A stretch of DNA of 64,000 nucleotides from Bryobacterales bacterium (GTDB taxonomy: Bacteria > Acidobacteriota > Terriglobia > Bryobacterales > Bryobacteraceae): NCBI GenBank assembly GCA_016713735.1, contig JADJOP010000007.1, positions 255,356 to 319,355 of the forward strand. The letters run 5' to 3'. Shown here piece after piece: positions 36,130 to 44,971 of the stretch. The translations under genes and the position numbers were made by a program. The stretch's first letter is position 1; each line of letters begins with the position of its first letter. The notes below the pieces were generated by a model. The model was not told the origin of the DNA, did not search any database, and saw only the letters and a program-made list of their open reading frames with translations.

Positions 36130-37632
36130 ATGCAACTCGAGTCGCTGCTGGCGGGCGTGGCGCTGCGCGCGCCGCTCGCGGAGCAGGCTCGCGGGCTGCG
36201 TGTAAGCGGGTTGTGCTTTGATTCGCGCAAGGCGGGCGAAGGGAAAGTGTTCGTGGCCTTTGTGGGAGCGAAGGCGGATGGGCGGGCGTTTGCGCGGCAG
36301 GCGATGGAGCGGGGCTGCGTGGCTGTGGTGAGCGAACTGGAGGCGCCGGCTGACTTCGAGGGCTTGTGGATTGTGGTGGAGCACGGGCGGAAGGCGCTGG
36401 CGCGGATGGCGCGGACGCTCTACGCGGCGGCAGCGTATGCGATCCGGTTGTGCGCGGTGACGGGGACGAACGGCAAGACGACGACGAGCTACCTGATCGA
36501 TTCGATTTTGCGCGCGGCCGGATTGACGACGGCGATGGTGGGCACGATTGAGTATCACGTGGGCGAGGCGGTGAAGCCGGCGCCGAACACGACGCCGGAG
36601 TCGCTGGAGATTTACGAGTTGTTGGAGGAGTTGCGGCAGATTGGCGGCACGGACGCGGTGATGGAGGTGAGCTCGCACGCGCTGGAGTTGGGGCGTGTGT
36701 GGGGGATGGCGTTTCACACGGCGGTGTTCACGAACCTGACGCGGGACCACCTGGATTTTCACGTGACGATGGAGCGGTATTTCGCGGCCAAGGAGTCGCT
36801 GTTTCTGGGGCAGGAGGGGCCGGCGCCGCGGGTGGCGGTGTTGAACGCCGACGATGCGTGGGCGCACAAGCTGCGGCTGGCCGAGACGACCGAGGTGATC
36901 TGGTATTCGCCGTCGGGGCAGATGGCGGGCGAGCGTGTGCTGCGGGCGCGCGAGGTGGAGACGGGCTTTGACGGGCTGCGGATGCGGGTGGAGTGGAAGG
37001 GCATGCAGCATCCGCTGCGGTCGCAGATGGTGGCGCGGATCAACGTGGCGAACCTGCTGGCGGCGTTTGGCGCGGGGCTGGCGCACGGGATTGCGCCGGA
37101 GGTGATTGTGCGCGGGCTGGAGGCGTGCAAGGCGGTGCCGGGGCGCTTTGAGCGGATCGATGAAGGGCAGCCGTTCCTGGTGGCGGTGGATTACGCGCAC
37201 ACCGACGACGCGCTGCGCAACACGCTGCGGGCGGCGCGCGAGTTGAACCCGGGGCGGATCATCACGGTGTTTGGCTGCGGCGGCGACCGCGACCGGGCGA
37301 AGCGGCCGTTGATGGGGCTGGCGGCGGGCGAGTTGAGCAACTATGTGGTGTTGACGAGCGACAATCCGCGCAGTGAGGATCCGCTGGCGATCATCAACGA
37401 TGCGCTGGTGGGGCTGCGGCGGACCGATACGCCGCATGTGTGCGAACCGGACCGCGAGCGTGCCATCCGGCGGGCGATTCAGGAAGCCGGGCCGCGCGAC
37501 CTGGTGGTGATCGCGGGCAAGGGGCACGAGACGTATCAGCAGATTCAGGACCGGAAACTCGATTTTGATGACCGGGTGACGGCCCGCAGGATTTTACACG
37601 CTTTTGGCTACCGCAAGGAGGCGCACGCATGA
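36130..37632 (+). CDS. murE: UDP-MurNAc-tripeptide synthetase MurE (meso-DAP type)
   Basis: 500 residues from the ATG at 36130. The ATP loop is VTGTNGKTTTSYL (about 110-122), with NTTPESLEIYELL and TNLTRDHLDFH after it. The DNPR motif (about 412-415 in SDNPRSEDP) marks the meso-diaminopimelate-adding form. The gene ends in ATGA, overlapping a frame that should have been murF but is not recognisable. Confidence 0.95.
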   Translation: MQLESLLAGVALRAPLAEQARGLRVSGLCFDSRKAGEGKVFVAFVGAKADGRAFARQAMERGCVAVVSELEAPADFEGLWIVVEHGRKALARMARTLYAAAAYAIRLCAVTGTNGKTTTSYLIDSILRAAGLTTAMVGTIEYHVGEAVKPAPNTTPESLEIYELLEELRQIGGTDAVMEVSSHALELGRVWGMAFHTAVFTNLTRDHLDFHVTMERYFAAKESLFLGQEGPAPRVAVLNADDAWAHKLRLAETTEVIWYSPSGQMAGERVLRAREVETGFDGLRMRVEWKGMQHPLRSQMVARINVANLLAAFGAGLAHGIAPEVIVRGLEACKAVPGRFERIDEGQPFLVAVDYAHTDDALRNTLRAARELNPGRIITVFGCGGDRDRAKRPLMGLAAGELSNYVVLTSDNPRSEDPLAIINDALVGLRRTDTPHVCEPDRERAIRRAIQEAGPRDLVVIAGKGHETYQQIQDRKLDFDDRVTARRILHAFGYRKEAHA

Positions 37633-37912
37633 GCGGGGCGCGGCTTGCGGCGGCACACGAGCTTAGCCACTGGGCTGAGTGCGCGCGCGCATGGCGGCAA
37701 CCCTGCCATGCGGGCCGCTTGTATCCCGTGCTCATTGGGAGAGCAGGCGCCGTTTCCTCCACTACCGGTGGATCTTGGGACGCAGCCGAGATTCAGGCAC
37801 GCCAGATGGGGCATGCACGAGACGGCGCCTATCTTTTTACCAACGCGGCTTACGCCGCGGTTTTGAGCGCGGTGAGCGCGGTGGCGGGCAGCCGGGGGGC
37901 GGGGCGGTAACG
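37633..37912. other. 280-bp gap where murF is expected
   Basis: murF normally lies between murE and mraY. Here a 93-codon frame begins at 37629 with an ATGA overlap (MSGARLAAAHELSHWAECAR), but it contains no Mur ligase motif in any frame. The stretch has less codon-like, less G-skewed composition than the adjoining genes. It carries inverted repeats GCATGGC/GCCATGC (37687-37709) and CGCGGC/GCCGCG (37844-37859), and a short T-rich patch near 37832. It may be a small unknown gene, an inserted repeat element, or the scar of a deletion or assembly collapse. Confidence 0.55.
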
Positions 37913-39046
37913 ATGCTCTACTGGCTGCTGTTTGAACTGCTGGCTCCGGTGTGGGGGCCGCTGCGTCTGTTTGGGTATGTGACGTTCCGCACGGCGTTCG
38001 CGGCGCTGACGGCGCTGCTGATCAGTTGGATGCTGGGGCCGCTGGTGATTTCGCGGCTGCGGCGGTTTCAGTTCACGCAGTACATCCGCGAGGAGGGGCC
38101 GCGTTCGCATCAGAAGAAGGCGGGCACGCCGACGATGGGCGGGCTGCTGATCATCGCGTCGATCGTGGCGCCGACGCTGCTGTGGGCGAACCTGCGGAAC
38201 TTCTATGTGTGGATCGCGCTGTTCGGGCTGGTGAGCTACGGGGCGATCGGGTTTCTCGACGATTACACGAAGGTGGTGAAGAAGCGGAACCTGGGGCTGA
38301 CAGCGGCGGCGAAGTTTGCGCTGCAGTGCGTGCCGGCGACGATCATTGGGATTTTCCTGCTGCTGCTGCATGCGCGCGGGCAGTACAGCACGGCGATGAA
38401 CGTGCCGTTCTTCAAGTCGCTGAAGCCGGATCTGCTGGTGGATTCGCTGCTGGGTTCGCCGTTCACCTATCCGCTGGCATTCATTTTCTTCTTCGGATTT
38501 TTGCTGTTCATGCTGGTGGGTTCGGCCAATGCGGTGAATCTGACCGATGGGCTGGACGGGCTGGCGAGCGGGCTGATGATCATCGCCGCGGGGGCGATGA
38601 CGGTGTTGTGCTACGTGAGCGGGCATCGCGAATTCTCCACCTACCTGGGGCTGGAGAGGCTGGCGGGCTCGGCCGAGTTGAGCATTTTCTGCGCGTCGAC
38701 GACGGGGGCGGCGCTGGGATTTTTGTGGTTCAATGCGCACCCGGCGGAGGTGTTCATGGGCGATGTCGGCTCGCTGGCGCTGGGCGGGGCGATGGGCACG
38801 GTGGCGGTGCTGATCAAACAGGAACTGCTGCTTCCGTTTTTGGGCGGCGTGTATGTGGTGGAGGTGCTGTCGGTGATTGTGCAGGTGGCGAGCGTGCGGT
38901 TTCGCGGGCGGCGGGTGTTTTTGATGGCGCCGCTGCATCATCACTTTGAGCAGTTGGGCTGGGATGAGGCGAAGGTGATCACGCGGTTCTGGATTGTGGG
39001 TTTGGTGATGGCGCTGTTTGCGCTGACGACGTTGAAGTTGAGGTAG
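37913..39046 (+). CDS. mraY: Phospho-N-acetylmuramoyl-pentapeptide transferase MraY
   Basis: 377 residues with about ten membrane helices. The signatures GPRSHQKKAGTPTMGGLLII, GFLDDYTKV, NAVNLTDGLDGLASG and FMGDVGSLALGG are present, as is the histidine motif MAPLHHHFE. MraY makes lipid I on the inner membrane from UDP-MurNAc-pentapeptide, whose last step needs the missing MurF. Confidence 0.96.
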   Translation: MLYWLLFELLAPVWGPLRLFGYVTFRTAFAALTALLISWMLGPLVISRLRRFQFTQYIREEGPRSHQKKAGTPTMGGLLIIASIVAPTLLWANLRNFYVWIALFGLVSYGAIGFLDDYTKVVKKRNLGLTAAAKFALQCVPATIIGIFLLLLHARGQYSTAMNVPFFKSLKPDLLVDSLLGSPFTYPLAFIFFFGFLLFMLVGSANAVNLTDGLDGLASGLMIIAAGAMTVLCYVSGHREFSTYLGLERLAGSAELSIFCASTTGAALGFLWFNAHPAEVFMGDVGSLALGGAMGTVAVLIKQELLLPFLGGVYVVEVLSVIVQVASVRFRGRRVFLMAPLHHHFEQLGWDEAKVITRFWIVGLVMALFALTTLKLR

Positions 39047-39056
39047 TGAGGAAACG

Positions 39057-40508
39057 GTGAAGGTCGCAGGCATTGAGTTACAGGGCGCGCGGGTGGCCGT
39101 GGTTGGTCTGGCGAAATCCGGACTGAGCGCGGTGGCACTGTTGCGTGCGCAGGGCGCCCTGGTGACCGCCTCGGACGAGAAGCCGCTGGCCGGGCTGCCG
39201 GAAGCGGCGCGGGCCGCGCTCAAGGGCGTGGCCTTTGTGCAACAGGTTGACGATCCCACGTTGGGTCAGGACCTCGTCGTCCTTTCTCCCGGCGTGCCGG
39301 ATGACCTGGCGATGGTGACGGCGGCGCGCGGGCGCGGCGTGAAGGTGATCGGCGAGCTGGAGCTGGCGAGCTACTTTCTGGTGGGTCCGGTGATTGGCGT
39401 GACGGGGTCGAACGGGAAGACGACGACGACGGCGCTGATCGGGCACATTTTGCAGCAGAGCGGCATTGACGCGCTGGTGGGCGGCAACATTGGGACGCCG
39501 CCGACGGCGATGGTGGGGATGTCGAACGAGGACGCGTGGCTGGTGCTGGAGCTATCGAGTTTTCAGTTGGAGACGGCGGAGCACTTCACGGCGAAGATCG
39601 GCGTGTGCCTGAACGTGACGCCGGATCATCTTGATCGCCACAAGACGATGGAAGCTTACAAAGCGGCCAAGGGGCGGCTGTTTGCGACGCAGCGCGGGGG
39701 CAGCTTCGCGGTGTTGAACGCCGAGGACGAGGCCTGCACGGAGTATGCGGGGCTGACGCCGGGCTGGCCGGTGTGGTTCAGCCAGGAGCGCGCAGTGACG
39801 CCGGGGCTGCATGTGCGCGAGGGCGTGATTGTGCTCGATGACGACCCGGTGATGGCGGTGAGCGAGATTCCGCTGCGCGGGCGGCACAATGTGGAGAATG
39901 TGCTGGCGGCGACGGCGGCGGCGCACCTGGCGGGGGCGACGCTCGACCAGATCGCGGCGGCGGTGAAGACGTTTCCGGGCGTGGAGCACCGCATTGAGTT
40001 TGTGCGCGAACGCGCGGGCGTGGCCTGGTACAACGACTCGAAGGCGACCAACGTGGATGCGGCGCTGAAGGCCGTGGAGGCGTTTGAGCAGCGGCTGTGG
40101 ATCATTCTGGGCGGCAAGGATAAGGGCAGCGACTACCGGCCGCTGGCGGCGGCGCTGCAGGGACATGTGGCGGGGGTGCTGTTGATTGGCGCGGCGGCGG
40201 AGAAGATTTCCGGCCAGTTGGGTGGGCCCGGCGAGGCAGGCGGCGCTATTCCCCTGGTGGCCTGCGGGACGATTGAGGCCGCGGTGGAGCATGCGGCGCG
40301 GCATGCGGTGGCGGGCGACGTGGTGCTGCTGGCGCCGGCGTGCGCGAGTTTCGATCAATTCACGAGCTATGAGCATCGGGGGCGGGTGTTCAAGGAACTG
40401 GTTCGCGGTTTGAACGATGCGACGAGGGGAGGAACTGAATGGCGCGCGGGCGAATGGACTGGGTGCTCTTCTTCACGGTGCTGGCGATGGCCGTCTTCGG
40501 GCTGGTGA
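39057..40508 (+). CDS. murD: UDP-MurNAc-L-alanine:D-glutamate ligase MurD
   Basis: 483 residues from a GTG at 39057. The N-terminal domain VAVVGLAKSGLSAVALLRAQ is followed by the ATP loop VTGSNGKTTTTAL (about 114-126), LELSSFQLE, NVTPDHLDRH, NDSKATNVDAAL and LLAPACASFDQFTSYEHRG. The frame overruns the ftsW start by 70 nt, adding a Cys/Ser/Trp-rich tail (CSSSRCWRWPSSGW) unlike MurD. A one-base slip near 40435 would restore a TGA that overlaps the ftsW ATG. The enzyme itself looks complete. Confidence 0.93.
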   Translation: MKVAGIELQGARVAVVGLAKSGLSAVALLRAQGALVTASDEKPLAGLPEAARAALKGVAFVQQVDDPTLGQDLVVLSPGVPDDLAMVTAARGRGVKVIGELELASYFLVGPVIGVTGSNGKTTTTALIGHILQQSGIDALVGGNIGTPPTAMVGMSNEDAWLVLELSSFQLETAEHFTAKIGVCLNVTPDHLDRHKTMEAYKAAKGRLFATQRGGSFAVLNAEDEACTEYAGLTPGWPVWFSQERAVTPGLHVREGVIVLDDDPVMAVSEIPLRGRHNVENVLAATAAAHLAGATLDQIAAAVKTFPGVEHRIEFVRERAGVAWYNDSKATNVDAALKAVEAFEQRLWIILGGKDKGSDYRPLAAALQGHVAGVLLIGAAAEKISGQLGGPGEAGGAIPLVACGTIEAAVEHAARHAVAGDVVLLAPACASFDQFTSYEHRGRVFKELVRGLNDATRGGTEWRAGEWTGCSSSRCWRWPSSGW

Positions 40509-41599
40509 TGGTGTTCAGCGCGAGTTCGATTGTGGCCGAGATCCGCTTTAAAGAACATAGCTACTACTTTGCGTTGCGGCAGGCGGCGGCGGCGCTGATC
40601 GGGCTGGTGGTGATGACGCTGCTGAGCCAGAAGGATTACCGCAAGCTGGCCTCGCCGTCGGTGGCGTTCACGGGGCTGGGGCTGACGCTGGTGCTGCTGA
40701 TTGTGGCCTACATCACCGATGGGAGGACGCATCGCTGGATCCGGCTGGGGTTCACCAACATACAGCCGTCGGAGCTGGCCAAGCCGGCGATGATCATCTT
40801 CATCGCCTGGATGACGACGGTGCGGGCGGGCTTTGTGAACTCGCGGCACACGCTGATGCAGGTGTCGCTGGCGGTGGTGGCGATTGGCGGCGTGATTTTG
40901 CTGCCTGACTTTGGGACGGCGGTGGTGCTGGTGGGCACGGTGTTCTCGATCCTCTATATCGGCGGCATTGCGCGGCGCTACCTGATGATGGCGGCGCTGG
41001 GCGGGCTGCTGGTGTTGAGCGTGGCCGTGGTGAGCAAGCCGTACCGGCTGTTGCGGGTGATCAGCTTTGCCGATCCGGAGTTCCAGCAGATCACCAAGAC
41101 GGAGCTGGGGCGGAAGGTGCTGCACTATGCGCAGTCGGGTTCGAAGGTGCAGGACACGGCGTATCACGGCTTGCAGTCGCGCATTGCGGTGGCTACAGGG
41201 GGCGTGATGGGGCTGGGATTGATGAACAGCAAGCAGAAGCTGATGTTCCTGCCGGAGGCGCACACCGATTACGTCTACGCGATTCTGGCCGAGGAAACGG
41301 GACTGGTGGGCGCGACGCTGATTCTGGCCGGGTTCGTGGTGCTGCTATGGCGAGGCTACCGGCTGTATTGGACGGCGCTGGATGACTTTGGGCGCTACCT
41401 GGCGGTGGGCATTACGACATGCATTCTGCTGCAGGCCTTTATGAATATGAGCGTGGTGCTGGACCTGGGTCCGGCGAAAGGCATACCGCTGCCGCTGGTG
41501 AGTTATGGCGGCAGTTCGCTGGTGACGACGATGATCCTGGCGGGGCTGCTGTTGAGCGTGAGCGACCGGGCGGTGGAGACGGAAGGGATCGAGGACTAA
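40439..41599 (+). CDS. ftsW: Septal glycosyltransferase FtsW (SEDS family)
   Basis: 386 residues and about ten membrane segments, starting MARGRMDWVLFFTVLAMAVF. The SEDS motifs WIRLGFTNIQPSELAKPA, LLPDFGTAVV, EAHTDYVYAILAEETG and PLPLVSYGGSSLV are present. FtsW polymerises glycan from lipid II with FtsI. Confidence 0.95.
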   Translation: MARGRMDWVLFFTVLAMAVFGLVMVFSASSIVAEIRFKEHSYYFALRQAAAALIGLVVMTLLSQKDYRKLASPSVAFTGLGLTLVLLIVAYITDGRTHRWIRLGFTNIQPSELAKPAMIIFIAWMTTVRAGFVNSRHTLMQVSLAVVAIGGVILLPDFGTAVVLVGTVFSILYIGGIARRYLMMAALGGLLVLSVAVVSKPYRLLRVISFADPEFQQITKTELGRKVLHYAQSGSKVQDTAYHGLQSRIAVATGGVMGLGLMNSKQKLMFLPEAHTDYVYAILAEETGLVGATLILAGFVVLLWRGYRLYWTALDDFGRYLAVGITTCILLQAFMNMSVVLDLGPAKGIPLPLVSYGGSSLVTTMILAGLLLSVSDRAVETEGIED

Positions 41600-41608
41600 G
41601 CGAGCACG

Positions 41609-42706
41609 ATGGGACTGCACTTCCTCATGGCGGGCGGCGGAACAGGCGGGCACGTGATGCCGGCGCTGGCCGTGGCGCGCGAACTGGCGGCGCGGGGCCA
41701 TGCGGTGACGTTCCTGGGCACGCGCACGGGGATGGAGGCGCGGCTGGTGCCGGCGGCGGGCTTCGGCATCGAGTGGGTGCAGATTGGCGGTTTGAACGCG
41801 GTGGGCGTGGTGAGAAAGCTGCGGTCACTGGCGCAGTTGCCGGTGGCGATCGGGCGGGCGTGGCGGCTGATGAGGCGGCTGCGGATCGCGGCGGTGTTTT
41901 CGATGGGCGGCTATGTGGCTGGTCCGGCGGTGGCGGCGGCGATTCTGGCGCGCATTCCGCTGGCGGTGATGGAGCCGAACGCGACGCCGGGCTTTACGAA
42001 TCGCGTGGCGGCGCGGTGGGTGCGCAAGGCGCTGCTGAGTTTTGAAGAGACGGCGCGGTGGTTTCCGGCGGGCCGGGCGGAGATGACCGGGCGGCCGGTG
42101 CGGGCGGAGTTTTTCGCCGTGCCGGAGAAGGCGCCGGGCGGCGTATTCACGGTGTTGATCACGGGGGCAAGCCAGGGTTCGCGGACGCTGAACCGGGCGG
42201 CGCGGGAGAGCTGGCCGCTGCTGGCCGCCTCAGGCGCGCGGGTGCACCTGATCATGCAGACCGGACGCACGCAGGCGGAGGAGATGGAGAAGGCCTGGGC
42301 GGCGTTTGCGAAGCCGGCAACGCTGACCGGCGAAGTGACGGCCTTTATCGACAACATGCCGGGCGCCTATGCGCGGGCCGATGTGGTGGTGAGCCGTTCG
42401 GGCGGAGCGGTGGCGGAGCTGGCGGCGGCGGGCAAGCCGAGCCTGCTGGTTCCCTTCCCGTTCGCCGCCGACGATCACCAGACGCGCAACGCCGAGGCGA
42501 TGGCGCGGGCCGGAGCAGCGGTGATGGTGAGCGACGGCGAGATGACGGGCGCGCGGCTGGAGGAGGAATTGCGGAGGTTTGCCAGTGAGCCGGAGCGGCT
42601 GCGCGAGATGAGCGCGGCGGCGCGGCGGTTGGCGCGGCCGGAGGCAACGCGGCGGGCGGCGGCGATTCTGGAAGAGATCGCCCAAGAAAGCTTACGGAAG
42701 GATTGA
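41609..42706 (+). CDS. murG: UDP-GlcNAc:lipid I N-acetylglucosaminyltransferase MurG
   Basis: 365 residues, GT28 family. GGGTGGHVMPALAVARELAA opens the N-terminal domain; FSMGGYVAGP, EPNATPGFTNR, TGASQGSRTLN, SRSGGAVAELAAAGKPSLL and PFPFAADDHQTRNA follow. It converts lipid I to lipid II on the inner membrane face. Confidence 0.96.
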   Translation: MGLHFLMAGGGTGGHVMPALAVARELAARGHAVTFLGTRTGMEARLVPAAGFGIEWVQIGGLNAVGVVRKLRSLAQLPVAIGRAWRLMRRLRIAAVFSMGGYVAGPAVAAAILARIPLAVMEPNATPGFTNRVAARWVRKALLSFEETARWFPAGRAEMTGRPVRAEFFAVPEKAPGGVFTVLITGASQGSRTLNRAARESWPLLAASGARVHLIMQTGRTQAEEMEKAWAAFAKPATLTGEVTAFIDNMPGAYARADVVVSRSGGAVAELAAAGKPSLLVPFPFAADDHQTRNAEAMARAGAAVMVSDGEMTGARLEEELRRFASEPERLREMSAAARRLARPEATRRAAAILEEIAQESLRKD

Positions 42707-42743
42707 CACGGCCCTGTCAAAGCCGAAACAATACGAGGTAAAA

Positions 42744-44135
42744 ATGTTTTTTAGATCCCAGCATCTCCACTTCGTGGGGATCGGCGGCATCGGAATGAGC
42801 GGCATCGCCGAGGTGCTGTTGAACCTCGGCTACCGGATCAGCGGCTCTGACCTGAAGCGGAGCGCGATCACGGACCGGCTGGCCTCGCTGGGAGCGACGA
42901 TCATGGAGGGCCACGCGGCTTCGAACGTGGGCGACGCGCAGGCGATCGTGATCACATCGGCGGTGAAGGCGGACAACCCGGAGGTGGCCGAAGCTGTTCG
43001 CAAGGGGATTCCGGTGATCCCTCGGGGCGAGCTGCTGGCCGAGCTGATGCGGTTGAAGTTCGGCATTGCGATGGCGGGCAGCCACGGCAAGACGTCGACG
43101 ACGTCGATGGTGGCGACGGTGTTGAGCCACGCCGGGCTGGACCCGACAGTGGTGGTGGGCGGGCGTGTGGAGACGATGGGCGGCTCCAATGCGCGGGTGG
43201 GCCAGAGCGACCTGCTGGTGGTGGAGTCAGACGAAAGCGACGGGAGCTTCCTGAAGCTGGCGCCGATTCTGGCGGTGGTGACCAACATCGACCGCGAGCA
43301 CCTGGACCATTACGGGACGCTCGATGCGGTGTTGCAGGCGTTCATCGACTTCGTAAACAAGGTTCCGTTTTATGGCGCGGCCATTGTGTGCCTGGATGAC
43401 GAGAACGTGCAGCGCATCCTTCCTTCGATCAAGCGGCGGGTGGTGACGTATGGCACGAGTTCGCAGGCGGACATCGAGATTCGCGACATCGTGATGATCG
43501 CCGGGGCGAGCCGCTTCCAACTGCGGCGGCGCGGCGAGGAGCTAGGCACGTTTGAGCTGCACGTGCCGGGCCTGCACAACATTTTGAATGCGACGGCGGC
43601 GGTGGCGATCGGTTTGGAGATGGCGCTGTCGGCCGATCAGATCCGCGCCGGCCTGGAACAATACCGCGGCGTGGACCGGCGGTTCCAATTGCGCGGGACG
43701 GTGGACGGCGTGCGGGTGGTGGACGACTACGGGCATCATCCGACGGAGATCCGGGCGACGCTGCAGGCGGCGCGGATGGGCGTGGAGCGGGTGCTGGTGT
43801 TGTTCCAGCCGCACCGCTACACGCGGACGCAGGCGCTGATGGAAGACTTCGCGCGGAGCTTCCACCAGGCCGATTGCGTGTGGGTAACCGATATCTATGC
43901 CGCCAGCGAGCAGCCGATTGCAGGCGTGACGGCCGAGGCGCTGGTGGAGGCGATGCGGCAGTTCGGGCATCGCGGCGCGGAGTATCGCGGCGGGATCGCG
44001 GCGGCGGTGGAGAGCGCGGTGGCCGAAGCCAAGCCGGGCGACCTGGTGTTGACGCTGGGCGCGGGAAGCATTTCGCAGGCCGGCGAAGGGCTGCTGCGGG
44101 GTTTGGAATCCAAACTCGGGGAGGCGCGCAACTGA
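42744..44135 (+). CDS. murC: UDP-MurNAc:L-alanine ligase MurC
   Basis: 463 residues. HFVGIGGIGMSGIAEVLLN is the N-terminal motif, MAGSHGKTSTTSM the ATP loop (about 110-122), ESDESDGSFL and NIDREHLDHYG follow, and DDYGHHPTEIRATL lies in the C-terminal domain. It adds L-alanine to UDP-MurNAc. The stop overlaps the ftsQ start in TGATG. Confidence 0.96.
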   Translation: MFFRSQHLHFVGIGGIGMSGIAEVLLNLGYRISGSDLKRSAITDRLASLGATIMEGHAASNVGDAQAIVITSAVKADNPEVAEAVRKGIPVIPRGELLAELMRLKFGIAMAGSHGKTSTTSMVATVLSHAGLDPTVVVGGRVETMGGSNARVGQSDLLVVESDESDGSFLKLAPILAVVTNIDREHLDHYGTLDAVLQAFIDFVNKVPFYGAAIVCLDDENVQRILPSIKRRVVTYGTSSQADIEIRDIVMIAGASRFQLRRRGEELGTFELHVPGLHNILNATAAVAIGLEMALSADQIRAGLEQYRGVDRRFQLRGTVDGVRVVDDYGHHPTEIRATLQAARMGVERVLVLFQPHRYTRTQALMEDFARSFHQADCVWVTDIYAASEQPIAGVTAEALVEAMRQFGHRGAEYRGGIAAAVESAVAEAKPGDLVLTLGAGSISQAGEGLLRGLESKLGEARN

Positions 44136-44971
44136 TGCCTCGCCGGGAAGCGTTTGTGATGGAGGAGAAGGGTCCGGCGCCGCGCATTCTGCGGGCGCTG
44201 GTGTTGCCGGTGATTGCGCTGACGCTGATTGGCGTGACGGTGGCGGTGGCCGTGCACATGGCGGAGAGTTTTCTGCTGCACGACCGGCGGTTCGCCTTCC
44301 TGCTGCCTCCGGTGCCGGGCGAGCCGAGCACGCTGGCCGTGGCCGGGCTGGGGCGGACCGAGGAAGAGACGATCCGGCGCGTGTTCCGCACCGATGCGGG
44401 CAAGAGCGTGTATGAGATTCCGCTGGCCGACCGGCGCAAGGGCGTGGAGCAGTTGGATTGGGTGCGCCAGGCGACGATCGCGCGGCGGTGGCCGAACCGG
44501 ATTGAGGTGTATGTGAGCGAGCGGCAGCCGGCTGCCTTTGTGCAATTGCTGGCGGCGCGCGGGCGCTACCGGACGAGCTTCATCGACGCCGAGGGATACC
44601 TGATGCCGGTGCAGGAGCGGGACCGGAAGCGCTACGAACTGCCGACGTTGTTTGGCGTGCGCGAAGACCAGAAGCCGGAAGAGCGGGCGCTGCGGGTGCG
44701 GCAGATGCAGCGGTTTTACCGCCAGGCGAGGCAATCGGGGCTGGTGATTCCCGAGGTTCACCTGGAGAAGCTGGAGAACCTGAAGTGCCGGGTGAAGCTC
44801 GGCGACCGGAGCTATCTGCTGTTGATGGGCAAGGAGGATTTCGCTTTCAATCTCGACCGCTTCCGGCAACATTTACCCGAGATCGAACGCCGCATGCCGG
44901 ATGCGGCGGTGCTGGATTTGCGCATCCGGGACACGATTACGGCATCGGACGGAGGCAGCGATGGCGAGTAA
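44135..44971 (+). CDS. ftsQ: Cell division protein FtsQ/DivIB
   Basis: 278 residues. There is a short cytoplasmic end, one membrane helix (about 17-42, LRALVLPVIALTLIGVTVAV), a POTRA domain (LAVAGLGRTEEETIRRVF ... VRQATIARRWPNRIEVYVSE, with the PNRIEVYV strand typical of FtsQ) and a beta domain. FtsQ joins early and late division proteins. Position between murC and ftsA confirms it. Confidence 0.92.
   Translation: MPRREAFVMEEKGPAPRILRALVLPVIALTLIGVTVAVAVHMAESFLLHDRRFAFLLPPVPGEPSTLAVAGLGRTEEETIRRVFRTDAGKSVYEIPLADRRKGVEQLDWVRQATIARRWPNRIEVYVSERQPAAFVQLLAARGRYRTSFIDAEGYLMPVQERDRKRYELPTLFGVREDQKPEERALRVRQMQRFYRQARQSGLVIPEVHLEKLENLKCRVKLGDRSYLLLMGKEDFAFNLDRFRQHLPEIERRMPDAAVLDLRIRDTITASDGGSDGE

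Noticed and set aside
33414..36230. 938-residue minus-strand ORF opposite ftsL and ftsI
   Set aside because: Arg/His/Pro-rich low-complexity shadow of the dcw genes.
37629..37910. 93-residue frame as a shortened MurF
   Set aside because: No ATP loop, no Mur ligase block in any of the three frames; the ATGA overlap alone is not enough.
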